A stretch of DNA of 64,000 nt. It comes from GCA-002050365 sp964237235 (GTDB lineage: Bacteria > Acidobacteriota > Blastocatellia > Pyrinomonadales > Pyrinomonadaceae). The translations under genes were made by a program, and so were the position numbers. Each line of letters begins with the position of its first letter. Position 1 is the first letter of the stretch. Positions 17,230 to 26,410 of the stretch are shown here, one piece after another. Under the pieces are notes generated by a model, which was given only the letters and a program-made list of their open reading frames with translations, was not told where the DNA came from and did no database searches. The DNA lies in the NCBI GenBank assembly GCA_964237235.1, contig CAXSGY010000009.1, positions 62,001-126,000 of the forward strand, read 5' to 3'.

Positions 17230-19101
17230 ATGTTTTCATTTGCAACGATTCGCCGCAAATCAAAAATCTACTGGCGTTTCTCGCGTCCGCGCCGGCAAAA
17301 ATTTAAACGGAAAGTTTTGCAAATATCTCTGCGCTTCATTCCGAAAGAATCGCAAAGAGTTTTTATTTTGACTTTGATTGTCGGCGCATTGTGCGGTCTG
17401 GCAGCGGTCGCGTTTCATCTTTCGATTTTGAAGGCGGAAAGTTTGTTGATTAACAACGCGCTGGCTGCGCCGAACGGAAATTGGATTTGGCTAACCGTTT
17501 TAACACCAATCCTCGGCGGACTTTTGAGCGGTATTTTGCTTTCCTATGTTGTTCCGGGCGCGCGCGGCAGCGGCATTCCGCAAGTGAAAATCGCTTACGA
17601 AATCAAAGGCGGAAGATTGCCGCTGCGCGATGCAATCGGCAAGTTTTTAATCGGCGTTTTACAAATCGGTTCGGGTGCGTCGCTCGGACGCGAAGGTCCG
17701 ACGGTTCATATCTGCGCGGGCATTGCGAGCTGGTTGGGAAAAACTTCGGCGTTGTCGCAAAAAAATCTGCGGCGGCTTTTGCCGGTCGGCGCGGCGGCCG
17801 GAATCGCGGCGGCTTTTAACGCGCCGATTGCCGCCGTTACTTTTACGATTGAAGAAGTGGTCGGCGATTTGGATCAGACGGTTTTGTCGGGCGTGATTGT
17901 CGCCGCCGCGATTGCCGCCGCGATTGAGCGTTCGATTTTGGGCGAGCATCCGGTTTTCACCGTGACGCAAAATTACGGTTTGCACTACGCTTCCTCGCTT
18001 GTTTTATACGCCGCGCTCGGCATCGCCGCCGCCTTTGTCTCGCTCGCTTTTACCGAATCTTTAATCAAGCTGCGCGAATGGTTCGGCAACTTAAAAAAAT
18101 TTCCGGTTTGGGCGCGTCCTTCAATCGGCGGCGCGGTCACGGGAATTTTAACCGTCGCGGCGATTTATTTTTTTAACATCGGCGGCATCAACGGCGCGGG
18201 TTACGATACTCTTTCGCTCGCCTTGTCGGGCAGTCTCGCGCTCAAAGTAATGGCGGTTTTGTGCATTTTCAAAATCGCTTCGACGATTTTTTCATATAGT
18301 TCCGGCGGCGCGGGCGGCATCTTCGCGCCCGCTTTATTTATCGGCGCGATGCTCGGCGGAATGTTCGGATTTCTCGATGTCAATATTTTGAATCATCCGA
18401 ATTCGGAAACGGGCGCGTTCGCGCTGGTCGGAATGGGCGCGGTTTTCGCGGGCGTGATTCGCGCGCCGATGACTTCGGTGCTGATAATTTTCGAGATGAC
18501 CGGCAGTTACGGCTTGATTCTGCCTTTGATGATTGCGAATATGACCGCTTACGCGATTGCCAAACGCATTCGTCCCGTGGCGATTTACGAAGCTCTGCTC
18601 GAACAGGACGGAATTTTTCTGCCGCACCGCGACAAAACGCCGACGCACGCGCTCGAACAAATCACGGTTAAGGAAGCGATGACCGGAGACGTTTTTGCGC
18701 TTGCGGCTGACACGACGGTCGCCGCGGCAATCGAAAAAACCGCGAAATATGATTTTGCGATGTTCCCGGTCGTTGATGGAAATCTGTCCTGTGTCGGCAC
18801 AATTACCAAAGCGCGTCTCGAACGATATTCAGCGGAAAATGACGGCGCGAATATAGTCGGTAAAATTGCGGACACGCCGAAATTCGTTTACCCGGATGAT
18901 TCTCTGAGCCGCGCCATCGTGCGGATGAATCAAGCGCGAATAATCAAAATTATGGTCGTCGAACGCGCGGCGGCGAAAAAACTGCTCGGCATTTTAACGA
19001 TGAGCGACATCGTGCGCGTGCAGGCTGAGGCATTCAGCGATAAAAACGAACAGGAAAATCTAGAATGGACGGCGATTCCAAACGTCGCCGAACCCGATTA
19101 A
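17230..19101 (+). CDS. ClC-type H+/Cl- antiporter with C-terminal CBS pair
   Basis: About 623 residues from ATG 17230 (GAGAGAACA upstream; TTG 17197 would add 11 residues). The membrane part has the three ClC anion-selectivity motifs: GARGSGIPQVK, GASLGREGPTVHICAG with the gating Glu, and the later GAGGIFAPALFIGAMLGG. The FNAPIAAVTFTIEEVVG segment keeps the Glu equivalent to the proton-transfer Glu203 of E. coli ClcA, so it should be an exchanger rather than a channel. After residue ~480 two CBS domains follow (ITVKEAMTGDVFAL and VYPDDSLSRAIVRMN), which usually bind nucleotides and regulate gating. It acts in the inner membrane in acid resistance or ion balance. Confidence 0.92.
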   Translation: MFSFATIRRKSKIYWRFSRPRRQKFKRKVLQISLRFIPKESQRVFILTLIVGALCGLAAVAFHLSILKAESLLINNALAAPNGNWIWLTVLTPILGGLLSGILLSYVVPGARGSGIPQVKIAYEIKGGRLPLRDAIGKFLIGVLQIGSGASLGREGPTVHICAGIASWLGKTSALSQKNLRRLLPVGAAAGIAAAFNAPIAAVTFTIEEVVGDLDQTVLSGVIVAAAIAAAIERSILGEHPVFTVTQNYGLHYASSLVLYAALGIAAAFVSLAFTESLIKLREWFGNLKKFPVWARPSIGGAVTGILTVAAIYFFNIGGINGAGYDTLSLALSGSLALKVMAVLCIFKIASTIFSYSSGGAGGIFAPALFIGAMLGGMFGFLDVNILNHPNSETGAFALVGMGAVFAGVIRAPMTSVLIIFEMTGSYGLILPLMIANMTAYAIAKRIRPVAIYEALLEQDGIFLPHRDKTPTHALEQITVKEAMTGDVFALAADTTVAAAIEKTAKYDFAMFPVVDGNLSCVGTITKARLERYSAENDGANIVGKIADTPKFVYPDDSLSRAIVRMNQARIIKIMVVERAAAKKLLGILTMSDIVRVQAEAFSDKNEQENLEWTAIPNVAEPD

Positions 19102-19180
19102 ATTTTTGCCGTTCGTTGTAAAGGTTGGCAAAAATCGTCGTGAATTTTGCTTCTCTCGTTCGCCGGTTTTTTCTTCAAAT

Positions 19181-19214
19181 GAAAAAAGAACGGCGTGCAA
19201 GCCGTTCTTTTTTC
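19181..19214. terminator. Bidirectional terminator between convergent genes
   Basis: GAAAAAAGAACGGC and GCCGTTCTTTTTTC form a perfect 14-bp stem around a GTGCAA loop. With A-runs and T-runs on both sides it can end transcription of the ClC gene on the plus strand and of the repeat-protein gene on the minus strand. Confidence 0.85.
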
Positions 19215-19226
19215 ATCTGCAATCTT

Positions 19227-19820
19227 TTACTGATTAACGTTTTGCTTATCGTGTTTCTGCATATAGATGCGGTGGCTTTCGGAATTCAACAGACCGTTCA
19301 ATTCGGCGCGTTCTCTGGTGGAAAGTCTGCCGCCCGAGGTTCTGTCTTTAGCTTCCAATTCGGAAATTCTCGATTCCTGTTTCTCCAGACGATAAGTTTC
19401 CTGCGGAGTCAGGCTGCCGTTCGCCACACCCTGCTCGATGCGTTGATTCTGATTTTCCTGTCTTTCGTTAATGTTGCGGTTATTCGGATTATCGCCTTGC
19501 GCGTCGTGTTTTTGCCGGTAAATGCGATGATCTTCCGAGTTCAGACGGCTGTTGAGTTCGGCTCTTTCCTTCGCCGAGAGACCGCCGCCTGAAGCTCTGT
19601 CTTTGGCTTCGAGTTCGGAGATTCTCGATTCCTGTTTTTCCAAACGGTAAGTTTCCTTCGGCGTTAAGCTGCCGTTGCTAACGCCCTGTTCGATGCGATT
19701 TTCCTGTCGCGCCTGCCGCGTATTGATATTGCCGCGCCTGTTAGTTTTTGTTTGAGCAAACGAGCTGCCCGCTAAACCTAAAATTATTCCGACTGCGATT
19801 AGTAACCCTAATTTCTTCAT
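19227..19820 (-). CDS. Secreted protein made of two ~70-residue repeats
   Basis: About 197 residues from ATG 19820, which has AGGAG nine bases upstream; the longer reading from 19877 is not supported. A signal peptide MKKLGLLIAVGIILGLAGSS ending SFAQ is followed by two nearly identical repeats, each containing RIEQGV.NGSLTP.ETYRLE, QESRISELEAKDR and ERAEL.....S..HRIY.QKHD. The repeats are highly charged, rich in Glu, Arg, Gln and Asn, and predicted helical. Similar proteins occur as periplasmic or extracellular proteins of unknown function in Acidobacteriota and Proteobacteria. The near-identity of repeats suggests a recent internal duplication. Confidence 0.8.
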   Translation of the reverse strand: MKKLGLLIAVGIILGLAGSSFAQTKTNRRGNINTRQARQENRIEQGVSNGSLTPKETYRLEKQESRISELEAKDRASGGGLSAKERAELNSRLNSEDHRIYRQKHDAQGDNPNNRNINERQENQNQRIEQGVANGSLTPQETYRLEKQESRISELEAKDRTSGGRLSTRERAELNGLLNSESHRIYMQKHDKQNVNQ

Positions 19821-19965
19821 ATCACCTACTCCTTGTCTTTTTAATTTTTGAAAAATCGGGTTGCAACCTCTTTTCACAACTTAAGACTAAACGAACAGAG
19901 AAATAGTCGAAGAAAATTTAGGCACGCGGCTAATTTTTTTTGAGCGGCGATTTTTATCGAAACAA

Positions 19966-22755
19966 TCATTGGTTGCCGTATTTTTGGCGAATCTTCACGG
20001 CGCGTTCCAGATTGTCCGAGTTCTCCAAAATCTTCAAACGCAAATCTTTGTCCAGATTCGGATTGTCGGCTAAAAATTTATTGACGATTTTCAACGCTTC
20101 TTCGCCGCGCTGTCCGCCGATAAACGCGGCGAGCCAGCCGTTGACGAAGAATATTTTGCGGTTCTTTTTCAGATTCGGCAATTCGCTCAGAGCTTTTTCC
20201 AAATACGGTAAAGTCAATTCGGAATGTTTCGGCGCATTGAAAACCGCGAACGCCGTTTCGATATAACTTTCGCTGATTTCCTTGTTGTTCGTAAAATCGT
20301 TCCAGAATTTTGCTTTATTTTCCGCCGTCGCGATTCCGGCTTTGGCGGCGTAAGCGTAGCGTTTGGCTTCGTCGCTCGTTTCAGCTTTTTCGAGATTAGC
20401 TAAAATCTGCGGCGCGTCCCGGTCGCCGAGAATTAAAAGGCGCGTTGCAATGTCGAATTTGTCTTTGGTCTTTAGATCGAAAATCGGTTTTTGCGCCTTG
20501 CCGGTCAGTCCGAAAATTTCCTTTAATTTGTTCCGCGCGTTTTCGGTTGACGCAGCGTTTAGAAACGCGCGATAAAACGTGATGCGCTGTCCGAGCGTCG
20601 GCGCATTTCGCATTTTATCAATCAAAAGCGTTTCGATGCGCGCGTTGAGTTCGTCGCGCTGTTTGTCGGACAGATAATAATTCATCGCCGTCGAAACTCT
20701 GCCGAGCAAAGTCTGAATCGTGCTTTCGTCGGTTTCGACATTGATGTTTTTGATGACGAGTTCGACGTAATCTTTCGGCGCGAGTTCCTTTTCCCTGACC
20801 GAATCCCACAAACTGCCCCACATCATCGCGCGGAGAAAATCGTCTTTTTCCGTTTGGATATTGGCGAGAACGTAAGCGCGGCTTTTCTCGTCAAGCAGAA
20901 AAATGCCGTAGCCGTAATCTTGATAGTTTGGAAAAATGAATTGGGGTGCTTTTGCTTTTACTTCATCGAAATTAATTTCTTCAATACTTGTCCTTTTATC
21001 AATTAGTTGAACATCTTTAATTTGTTTCTCGCCTTTTGGATTTATGGTTAAAAATCTTAGTTTTTCTTTCCAAATTGCTTCTGCCCAAAACCAGTCATTC
21101 TGTATGAGTATTAAATTTATATTTGCTTCGTGTCCTCCGTTTGAATTATCTAAATAAACGCTTAATTCTTCTCTTTCGCTTCTAATGGTCGGCATTCCGC
21201 GTTGCTTCACCCAAACATTCGCCCAATCTTTCAAATCCTGTTTGCTCGCCGTTTCAAATTCCTTGACCAAATCCGTCCATTCGGCGTTGGCGAATTCGTG
21301 TTTTTTCAAAAATGCGCGGACGGCGATTTGAAATTTGTCCGCGCCTAAATAAAATTCGGCTTGTTTGAGAAACGACGGGGCTTTGCGATAGACGATGTTG
21401 CCGTAGGCGGATTTTGCCGCGCTAAGGTTCGGGATTTCTTGGTAAATCGGCGTGGTGCCTTTCGTCGAATCGGTCAGGTAAGCGGCTTGTTTGTTGCGCT
21501 CGTAGAAGATTTTCCAGGCGTTGTATTCGGGCATCACTCGTTCGAGCGTTTTGTATGCCATAAACTCGGCGAAGCCTTCTTTGAGCCACAGATCGTCGAA
21601 CCATTTCATCGTTACCGTGTCGCCGAACCATTGATGCGCGGCTTCGTGAAAAATGACGTTGGCGCGCGAAACCAAATCGTTTTTCGTCGGCTCGGTCGGG
21701 AAAATGACGGACGATTCGCGCAGAAAAGTCGCGCCCGCGTGTTCCATTCCGCCGAACGGAAATTCGGGAATCAAAACCAGATCGTATTTCGGAAACGGAA
21801 ATTTGTAATCGAAATAATTTTCGAGAAACTTCACACCTTCACGATTCAATCGAAAAACTTCCGCCGCGTGCTGTTTGAATTTTTCGGCTTGCGATTTGCG
21901 AACGTAAATGCGATTTCCGGTTACTGCTCTGATGCTCTTTTGATAACCAAGCCAGTCATTACTTGTGCTTGATTTGAATTCTTCCGATATTTTACTAATC
22001 GCGTTTTCATCGGTTCTTTCATTAAACGCTTCAAAATTTCCAGCGGCAAAGGCGAAAACATAAGTGCTTATTGGTTTTGTTTCCTCAAAGTTATACGATC
22101 CCCAATCCATTGGATCCATTCTTGATTTGTAACTGTCCGTATTTGAAACGACTTTCCAGTTATGCGGCGGACGCACACTTAATTGAAACCGCGCTTTCAA
22201 ATCCGGCTGGTCGAAGACGGGAAACGCCGTGCTTGCGTCGCTTGGGACGAACAGCGAATAGATGTATTCCGCGCCGTCTTCTTTATCAACGTAGCGCGTG
22301 ATCGCCGCGCCGCTCGTTTTGATCGGTGAAGCAAAATTTATTTTGATAGTGTTTTCGCCCGCTTTGAAAAACCGGTGCGAGATGAGCAGATGTTCCTTGG
22401 TCGTTTGATAATCATAAGTGTTGCTCTGCGTCGCTTTGCCCATCACTGTTTCATTGACCGAAACGACATCCGCAAAAGGCTTGTCTTTATCGTTGGCAAA
22501 TTGGGTCGTCCGCCAATCCAAAATCAAATCATTATTTGCGCCTTCGTCCGTCAATGTAACGCGAATCTCAATCGAGCCTTTCATCAGCGGCGCGCCTTTT
22601 TCAAGCGTGATGTTGAGCTTATAACGCACGTCCGAATAATTCGCTGCCCGCCATTTCGCCAGCGTTTGCGAAACGCCCGGTTCAATCGGCGGAATTTGCG
22701 CGAATGTATTCATTGCAAATAAGACGAGCGTGAAAATAAAAAGACGCAGAAACAT
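19966..22755 (-). CDS. M1 family metallo-aminopeptidase, exported
   Basis: About 929 residues from ATG 22755 (AGGAG ten bases upstream; TTG 22776 rejected). A signal peptide MFLRLFIFTLVLFAMNTFAQ precedes an N-terminal beta domain. The exopeptidase motif is FPFGGMEHAGATF (GGMEH in place of GAMEN) and the zinc site is IFHEAAHQWFGD with the third ligand in KEGFAEFMAYK. A HEAT-like C-terminal domain ends near residue 900. It trims N-terminal residues from peptides outside the cytoplasm. Two stretches of the gene, around 20940-21180 and 21900-22150, are clearly more A+T-rich than the rest and use different codons. Confidence 0.92.
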   Translation of the reverse strand: MFLRLFIFTLVLFAMNTFAQIPPIEPGVSQTLAKWRAANYSDVRYKLNITLEKGAPLMKGSIEIRVTLTDEGANNDLILDWRTTQFANDKDKPFADVVSVNETVMGKATQSNTYDYQTTKEHLLISHRFFKAGENTIKINFASPIKTSGAAITRYVDKEDGAEYIYSLFVPSDASTAFPVFDQPDLKARFQLSVRPPHNWKVVSNTDSYKSRMDPMDWGSYNFEETKPISTYVFAFAAGNFEAFNERTDENAISKISEEFKSSTSNDWLGYQKSIRAVTGNRIYVRKSQAEKFKQHAAEVFRLNREGVKFLENYFDYKFPFPKYDLVLIPEFPFGGMEHAGATFLRESSVIFPTEPTKNDLVSRANVIFHEAAHQWFGDTVTMKWFDDLWLKEGFAEFMAYKTLERVMPEYNAWKIFYERNKQAAYLTDSTKGTTPIYQEIPNLSAAKSAYGNIVYRKAPSFLKQAEFYLGADKFQIAVRAFLKKHEFANAEWTDLVKEFETASKQDLKDWANVWVKQRGMPTIRSEREELSVYLDNSNGGHEANINLILIQNDWFWAEAIWKEKLRFLTINPKGEKQIKDVQLIDKRTSIEEINFDEVKAKAPQFIFPNYQDYGYGIFLLDEKSRAYVLANIQTEKDDFLRAMMWGSLWDSVREKELAPKDYVELVIKNINVETDESTIQTLLGRVSTAMNYYLSDKQRDELNARIETLLIDKMRNAPTLGQRITFYRAFLNAASTENARNKLKEIFGLTGKAQKPIFDLKTKDKFDIATRLLILGDRDAPQILANLEKAETSDEAKRYAYAAKAGIATAENKAKFWNDFTNNKEISESYIETAFAVFNAPKHSELTLPYLEKALSELPNLKKNRKIFFVNGWLAAFIGGQRGEEALKIVNKFLADNPNLDKDLRLKILENSDNLERAVKIRQKYGNQ

Positions 22756-22821
22756 TTTACGATTTCTCCTCTTCAAATAAATTCTTTTGTCAGGTTAGAT
22801 GCGCCGAGTTTAAGAATTATA

Positions 22822-22919
22822 AAGAAAATTAACAGGGATGAAGAGGATGGAAAGGATTTTTTGAATTCATTTAATCAAAAAACATCCCGTTTATCCTCTT
22901 CATTCCTGTTAATTTTCTT
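22822..22919. repeat. Long intergenic inverted repeat
   Basis: A 27-base arm at 22822-22848 pairs with 22893-22919 with one mismatch; both arms contain TTAACAGG(G/A)ATGAAGAGGAT. An inner pair, GGATTTTTTGA and TCAAAAAACATCC, extends the hairpin. It lies between pepN-like and tatC genes and may both end transcription and represent a dispersed repeat family; a weaker relative lies at 61458-61555. Confidence 0.75.
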
Positions 22920-22939
22920 CTTTCAAATTTGCTCTTTTA

Positions 22940-24016
22940 TTATTCGGCAATCGAGGCTTCCGCGTCGTTCTGGCGGCGTTTGCCGAAAAACCACGCGACG
23001 AAAATCGAGATAATGTATAAAACGATCATCGGTGCGGCAAACAGCAGCATATTCGGCACGTCGTTGGTCGGCGAGGCGACCGCGGCGACGACCAAGATAA
23101 CGATAATCGCAATTTTCCAGCTTTTTATTAACAATTTTGCATTGACGATTCCGATGCGCGCCAGCACATAAGTAATTGCGGGCATTTGGAAAATCAATCC
23201 CATCGCCAGCATTATCAGCAAGACGAAATCGAGATAATCCGAAGCGCGCAGCATTAACTGAAAATCAGAACCGAGACCGAGCAGATAATTGAGCGCGGGC
23301 GGAAGCAAAACATAATAAGCGAACGCCGCGCCGATGACGAATGAAACGGTCGAAAGCGCAATAAACGGCGTAACATATGAACGTTCGTGTTTGTAAAGCG
23401 CGGGCGAGATAAAACCCCAAATCTGAAAAAGCAGAAACGGCACCGAAAGCGCAATCGCCGAATAAAGCGAAACCGTGACGTAAAGCGTAAACGGCTCCAT
23501 CGCGGTCGTCACGGTCATCCGCTCGTCCGCGCTCGCGTCGGTTTCGTGTCTGCCTTCAAAATCAACCGGCAATCGAACGCCCTTCTGAATAATCGCGTTG
23601 CTCGTGAAAATCGGTTCATCGGAAAAAAGTCCGAGCTTGCCGGTCGCGTCTTTTTCGACCCGCGCCGCGACCGAAGTTCCCGACGAAACTACGCCGACAC
23701 CGAGCTTTGTCGCGCGGTCGAAAACATATCTTCCCGCATCTCCTTCATTCAAAGCGTTGAGCGGCAGAACCTTTTCATCGCCCGTTAAACCTTCGACCGG
23801 AATTTCGCGTCGGTTGGCTTCGGATAACGCTTTGGTGATTGGTCTGGAAAGGAATCTGTAAATTACATCCGACACGAACCAGCACAGAAAAAATGCGATA
23901 ACTACAACTATTACTGAAATTACGAGCCGACGGCGAAATTCGTCGATGTGTTCGAGAAACGACATCTGCTTGCCGAGCTGTTCTTCCGGTGCCAAATTTT
24001 CTGCGGTTGAGTCCAT
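22940..24016 (-). CDS. tatC: Twin-arginine translocase TatC with enlarged periplasmic loop
   Basis: A 358-residue TatC, the membrane receptor for twin-arginine signal peptides. The N-terminal SFLEHIDEFRRRL motif, with the Glu essential for signal binding, and the later FGFISPALYKHER-type motif (here IWGFISPALYKHERSYV) are clear, as are six membrane segments. The family is usually about 250 residues; here about 100 extra residues sit between TM1 and TM2 in the periplasmic loop (LTGDEKVLPLNALNEGDAGR ... GVRLPVDFEG). Such extended loops are known in some deep-branching phyla. Placed 33 bases downstream of tatA/B in the same direction. Confidence 0.93.
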   Translation of the reverse strand: MDSTAENLAPEEQLGKQMSFLEHIDEFRRRLVISVIVVVIAFFLCWFVSDVIYRFLSRPITKALSEANRREIPVEGLTGDEKVLPLNALNEGDAGRYVFDRATKLGVGVVSSGTSVAARVEKDATGKLGLFSDEPIFTSNAIIQKGVRLPVDFEGRHETDASADERMTVTTAMEPFTLYVTVSLYSAIALSVPFLLFQIWGFISPALYKHERSYVTPFIALSTVSFVIGAAFAYYVLLPPALNYLLGLGSDFQLMLRASDYLDFVLLIMLAMGLIFQMPAITYVLARIGIVNAKLLIKSWKIAIIVILVVAAVASPTNDVPNMLLFAAPMIVLYIISIFVAWFFGKRRQNDAEASIAE

Positions 24017-24049
24017 TTTTATTTATCAAATTGATGTTGAGCTTAAAAT

Positions 24050-24475
24050 TTACAACCAATCGCGCTTGCCGGTTTGGACGGTTTCGCGCGGCGGTTCGAT
24101 TTGTGATTCCGTCTGATTTGGGAAATTATCTCTCGGAAAATCAACACCGCTGATTTCTTTGATCTCCGGCGCGACGATTTCATTTGGCAGCGCGTTGGCA
24201 TTTTCTTGAGTTGCATTTTCATGCCCCACGGCGGTGGCTGCAATCAAATTCGATTCAGCTCCGGTTTGGCGGTTCGTCTGTTCGTTTTCAAAATCAATTT
24301 CTCTTTCCCACGTTTTTTTGAATTCATCGGTCGAATGCCGAAATTCGTTCATCGCTTTGCCGAGCATACGGGCAATTTCGGGCAGTTTGCGCGGTCCGAA
24401 GATAATGAGCGCGACTAAGCCGATTAAAATCAATTCCGATGTTCCGATTGATTCGAGTATAAATAAATAAAACAT
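24050..24475 (-). CDS. Sec-independent translocase TatA/TatB
   Basis: A 141-residue protein with the TatA/B form: a short periplasmic end, one TM helix (GTSELILIGLVALIIFGP), the hinge FGPRKLPEIARMLGKAMNEFR and an acidic amphipathic helix, then a long low-complexity tail. The Glu in GTSEL and the moderate tail length are closer to TatB, but single TatA/B proteins can serve both jobs. It precedes tatC in the same operon, so the window has a minimal TatAC-type system. Confidence 0.88.
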   Translation of the reverse strand: MFYLFILESIGTSELILIGLVALIIFGPRKLPEIARMLGKAMNEFRHSTDEFKKTWEREIDFENEQTNRQTGAESNLIAATAVGHENATQENANALPNEIVAPEIKEISGVDFPRDNFPNQTESQIEPPRETVQTGKRDWL

Positions 24476-24507
24476 TTTCTTTACAACCTAAAATTTCCCG
24501 CGCCAGT

Positions 24508-25533
24508 TTATTCGACCTCAATTAAAAATTTACCGGCTGTTTCTACCTTGCCGATAATTTTTGCGTCTTCAAATCTCTGCACGAAAACTTTCGCCTTCGA
24601 TGGTTCTAAACTAATCAACAAGCCGCCTGCCGTCTGCGGATCGAATAATGCGCTCTGCATTGCTTCGGAAACCGCCTCGTTAAATTTTACAGTATCGCCG
24701 ACATAAACACGATTGTTCTTGTCTCCGCGCGTCAGCATCTTTTGTTCGATCAAATCCAGAACGTCCGGCAGCAACGGAACTTCTTTAGATACAATCTTTA
24801 GCGTTACATTACTGGCTTTAGCCATCTCAAATGAATGTCCTAAAAATCCGAATCCGGTGACATCCGTGCAGCCGTTTGCTTCTAATTCGCTCATTAGGTT
24901 AGATGCCTCGCGCGCCGAAGAAGTCATTGTTTTTAACGCCGCTTCTTTTGCCTTCTCACTTGCTTTCGCAAATTTGATTCCCGTGCTAATCACGCCCGTG
25001 CCAATCGGTTTGGTTAAAACTAAAACATCCCCTGCTTTCGCGCCAGAGTTTTTGATTATACGGTTTGGATGAATTGTTCCGGTAACGGCATAACCGAATT
25101 TCATTTCCTGGTCGTCAACCGAATGTCCGCCCAAAACGACGACTTTTTCCGCATTTAAGGCTCTTTGTCCGCCGAGCATAATTTCGCCCAAAACCTTCCA
25201 ATCGCCCTTCTGAGGGTAACAAACTATCGAAAGCGCGGAGATCGGCGTTCCGCCCATCGCATAGATGTCATTTAAAGAATTGATTGCCGCAATCTGTCCG
25301 TATATTTCCGGTTCGTCGGCGATAGGTGTAAAGAAATCAACGGTTTGCACGAGTGCAGTCGTGTCGTTAAGGCGAAACACACCGGCATCATCAGACGTTT
25401 CAAAGCCGACCAAAACGTCCGTGGTAAAATTTTGTGATGGTAATTTGCTCAAAACTTGAGCAAGATCGCCTGGCGCGAGTTTAGCCACTCAACCTGCACA
25501 AGACACCATTTCTGTCAAACGTTTCTTAGTCAT
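24508..25533 (-). CDS. selD: Selenide, water dikinase SelD (selenoprotein, UGA at codon 15)
   Basis: SelD makes selenophosphate from selenide and ATP, the selenium donor for selenocysteine and other uses. An ordinary reading begins at GTG 25488, lacking the active-site motif. Starting at ATG 25533 and reading the TGA at 25491-25489 as selenocysteine gives MTKKRLTEMVSCAGU-VAKLAPGD, the known active-site form with Cys or Sec followed by the catalytic Lys. ATP and metal motifs follow: TSDDAGVFRL, the AMGGTPISALSI glycine region and VLGGHSVDD. A strong hairpin lies 26 bases after the UGA. The start is 4 bases after parB. Sec-SelD implies selA, selB and selC elsewhere in the genome. Confidence 0.92.
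25445..25463 (-). promoter_or_regulatory. SECIS-like hairpin in selD
   Basis: TTGCTCAA and TTGAGCAA form a perfect 8-bp stem with a GTT loop on the minus strand, starting about 26 bases downstream of the in-frame UGA at 25491-25489. Bacterial SECIS elements lie at this distance inside the coding region and carry a G in the apical loop, as here. The match to SelB of this organism cannot be tested from the window. Confidence 0.65.
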
Positions 25534-25537
25534 AATT

Positions 25538-26410
25538 TTAATTTTGATTGTTTTTGATTATAATTTGATAAATTCTATCCAAATCCGACTCGCTGTAATA
25601 TTCGATTTCCAACTTTCCTCCTGTTCCCTTTCCGTCCGGAACAATCTGCACTTGCGTTCCCAAATGTCGTCTCAATTTGGACTCCGCTGCTTTGGCATTT
25701 GCGTCAATTTTTCCTTTTGTTTTTTCTTGCTCCGTGCTTTTTATTGGTTCTTTGCCCAATCTTTTAACCGCTTTTTCAGTTTCTCTGACTGATAAAGCCA
25801 TTTCGACCACTTTGCGAGCCAAACGACGTTGCGATTCGGCATTGTCAGCCATTAGCAAAGCCCTTGCGTGTCCAGCGGTAATTTTTTCGTCCTCGACGAG
25901 ACTTAATACGTCGTTCGGAAGTTTTAATAATCTGAGGAACGTGGTAATCACCGTGCGGTTTTTGCCGACCCGTTCGGCAATCATTTCCTGCGTTAATCCG
26001 AATGAATCAGTCAGATTTCGATAAGCTCTCGCTTCTTCGATAGGATTCAGCTCCTGCCTCTGGATATTTTCGATCAAGGCGAGTTCCAGTAATTTATCGT
26101 CGTCAACTTCCCTAACGAGTGACGGAATTTTATTCAAACCGGCTTTTTGCGAAGCCCGCCAGCGTCTTTCACCGGCGACGATTTGAAATTTCCCGCCTCT
26201 TCTTCGTACCACAATCGGTTGGACTACGCCGTTGATGCGAATGGACTGAGCTAACTCTTCCAACTTTTCTTCTGCGAATTTTGAGCGTGGTTGCTCCGAA
26301 TTCGGTTCGATTAAATCGATATCTATTTCGAGAAATTCTTCGCCTTTCCCGTTGCCGGTTTCGCTGCCGAGCAGCGCGCTTATTCCTCTGCCCAGGGCTT
26401 TTCTAGTCAT
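25538..26410 (-). CDS. parB: Chromosome partition protein ParB (Spo0J)
   Basis: A 290-residue ParB. Features: N-terminal ALGRGISALLG, the CTPase/nuclease-like domain with IVAGERRWRASQKAGL (the GERRxRA box), the ENIQRQELNPIEEARAY stretch, a helix-turn-helix LTQEMIAERVGKNRTVITTFLRLL and a C-terminal dimerization part. ParB loads onto parS sites near the origin as a CTP-dependent clamp and works with ParA. Its start overlaps the end of parA by 8 bases. No perfect parS (TGTTTCACGTGAAACA) was found in the window by eye. Confidence 0.96.
   Translation of the reverse strand: MTRKALGRGISALLGSETGNGKGEEFLEIDIDLIEPNSEQPRSKFAEEKLEELAQSIRINGVVQPIVVRRRGGKFQIVAGERRWRASQKAGLNKIPSLVREVDDDKLLELALIENIQRQELNPIEEARAYRNLTDSFGLTQEMIAERVGKNRTVITTFLRLLKLPNDVLSLVEDEKITAGHARALLMADNAESQRRLARKVVEMALSVRETEKAVKRLGKEPIKSTEQEKTKGKIDANAKAAESKLRRHLGTQVQIVPDGKGTGGKLEIEYYSESDLDRIYQIIIKNNQN

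Noticed and set aside
21361..21972. A 203-codon plus-strand frame inside the M1 peptidase gene
   Set aside because: Shadow of the zinc-site region of the peptidase.
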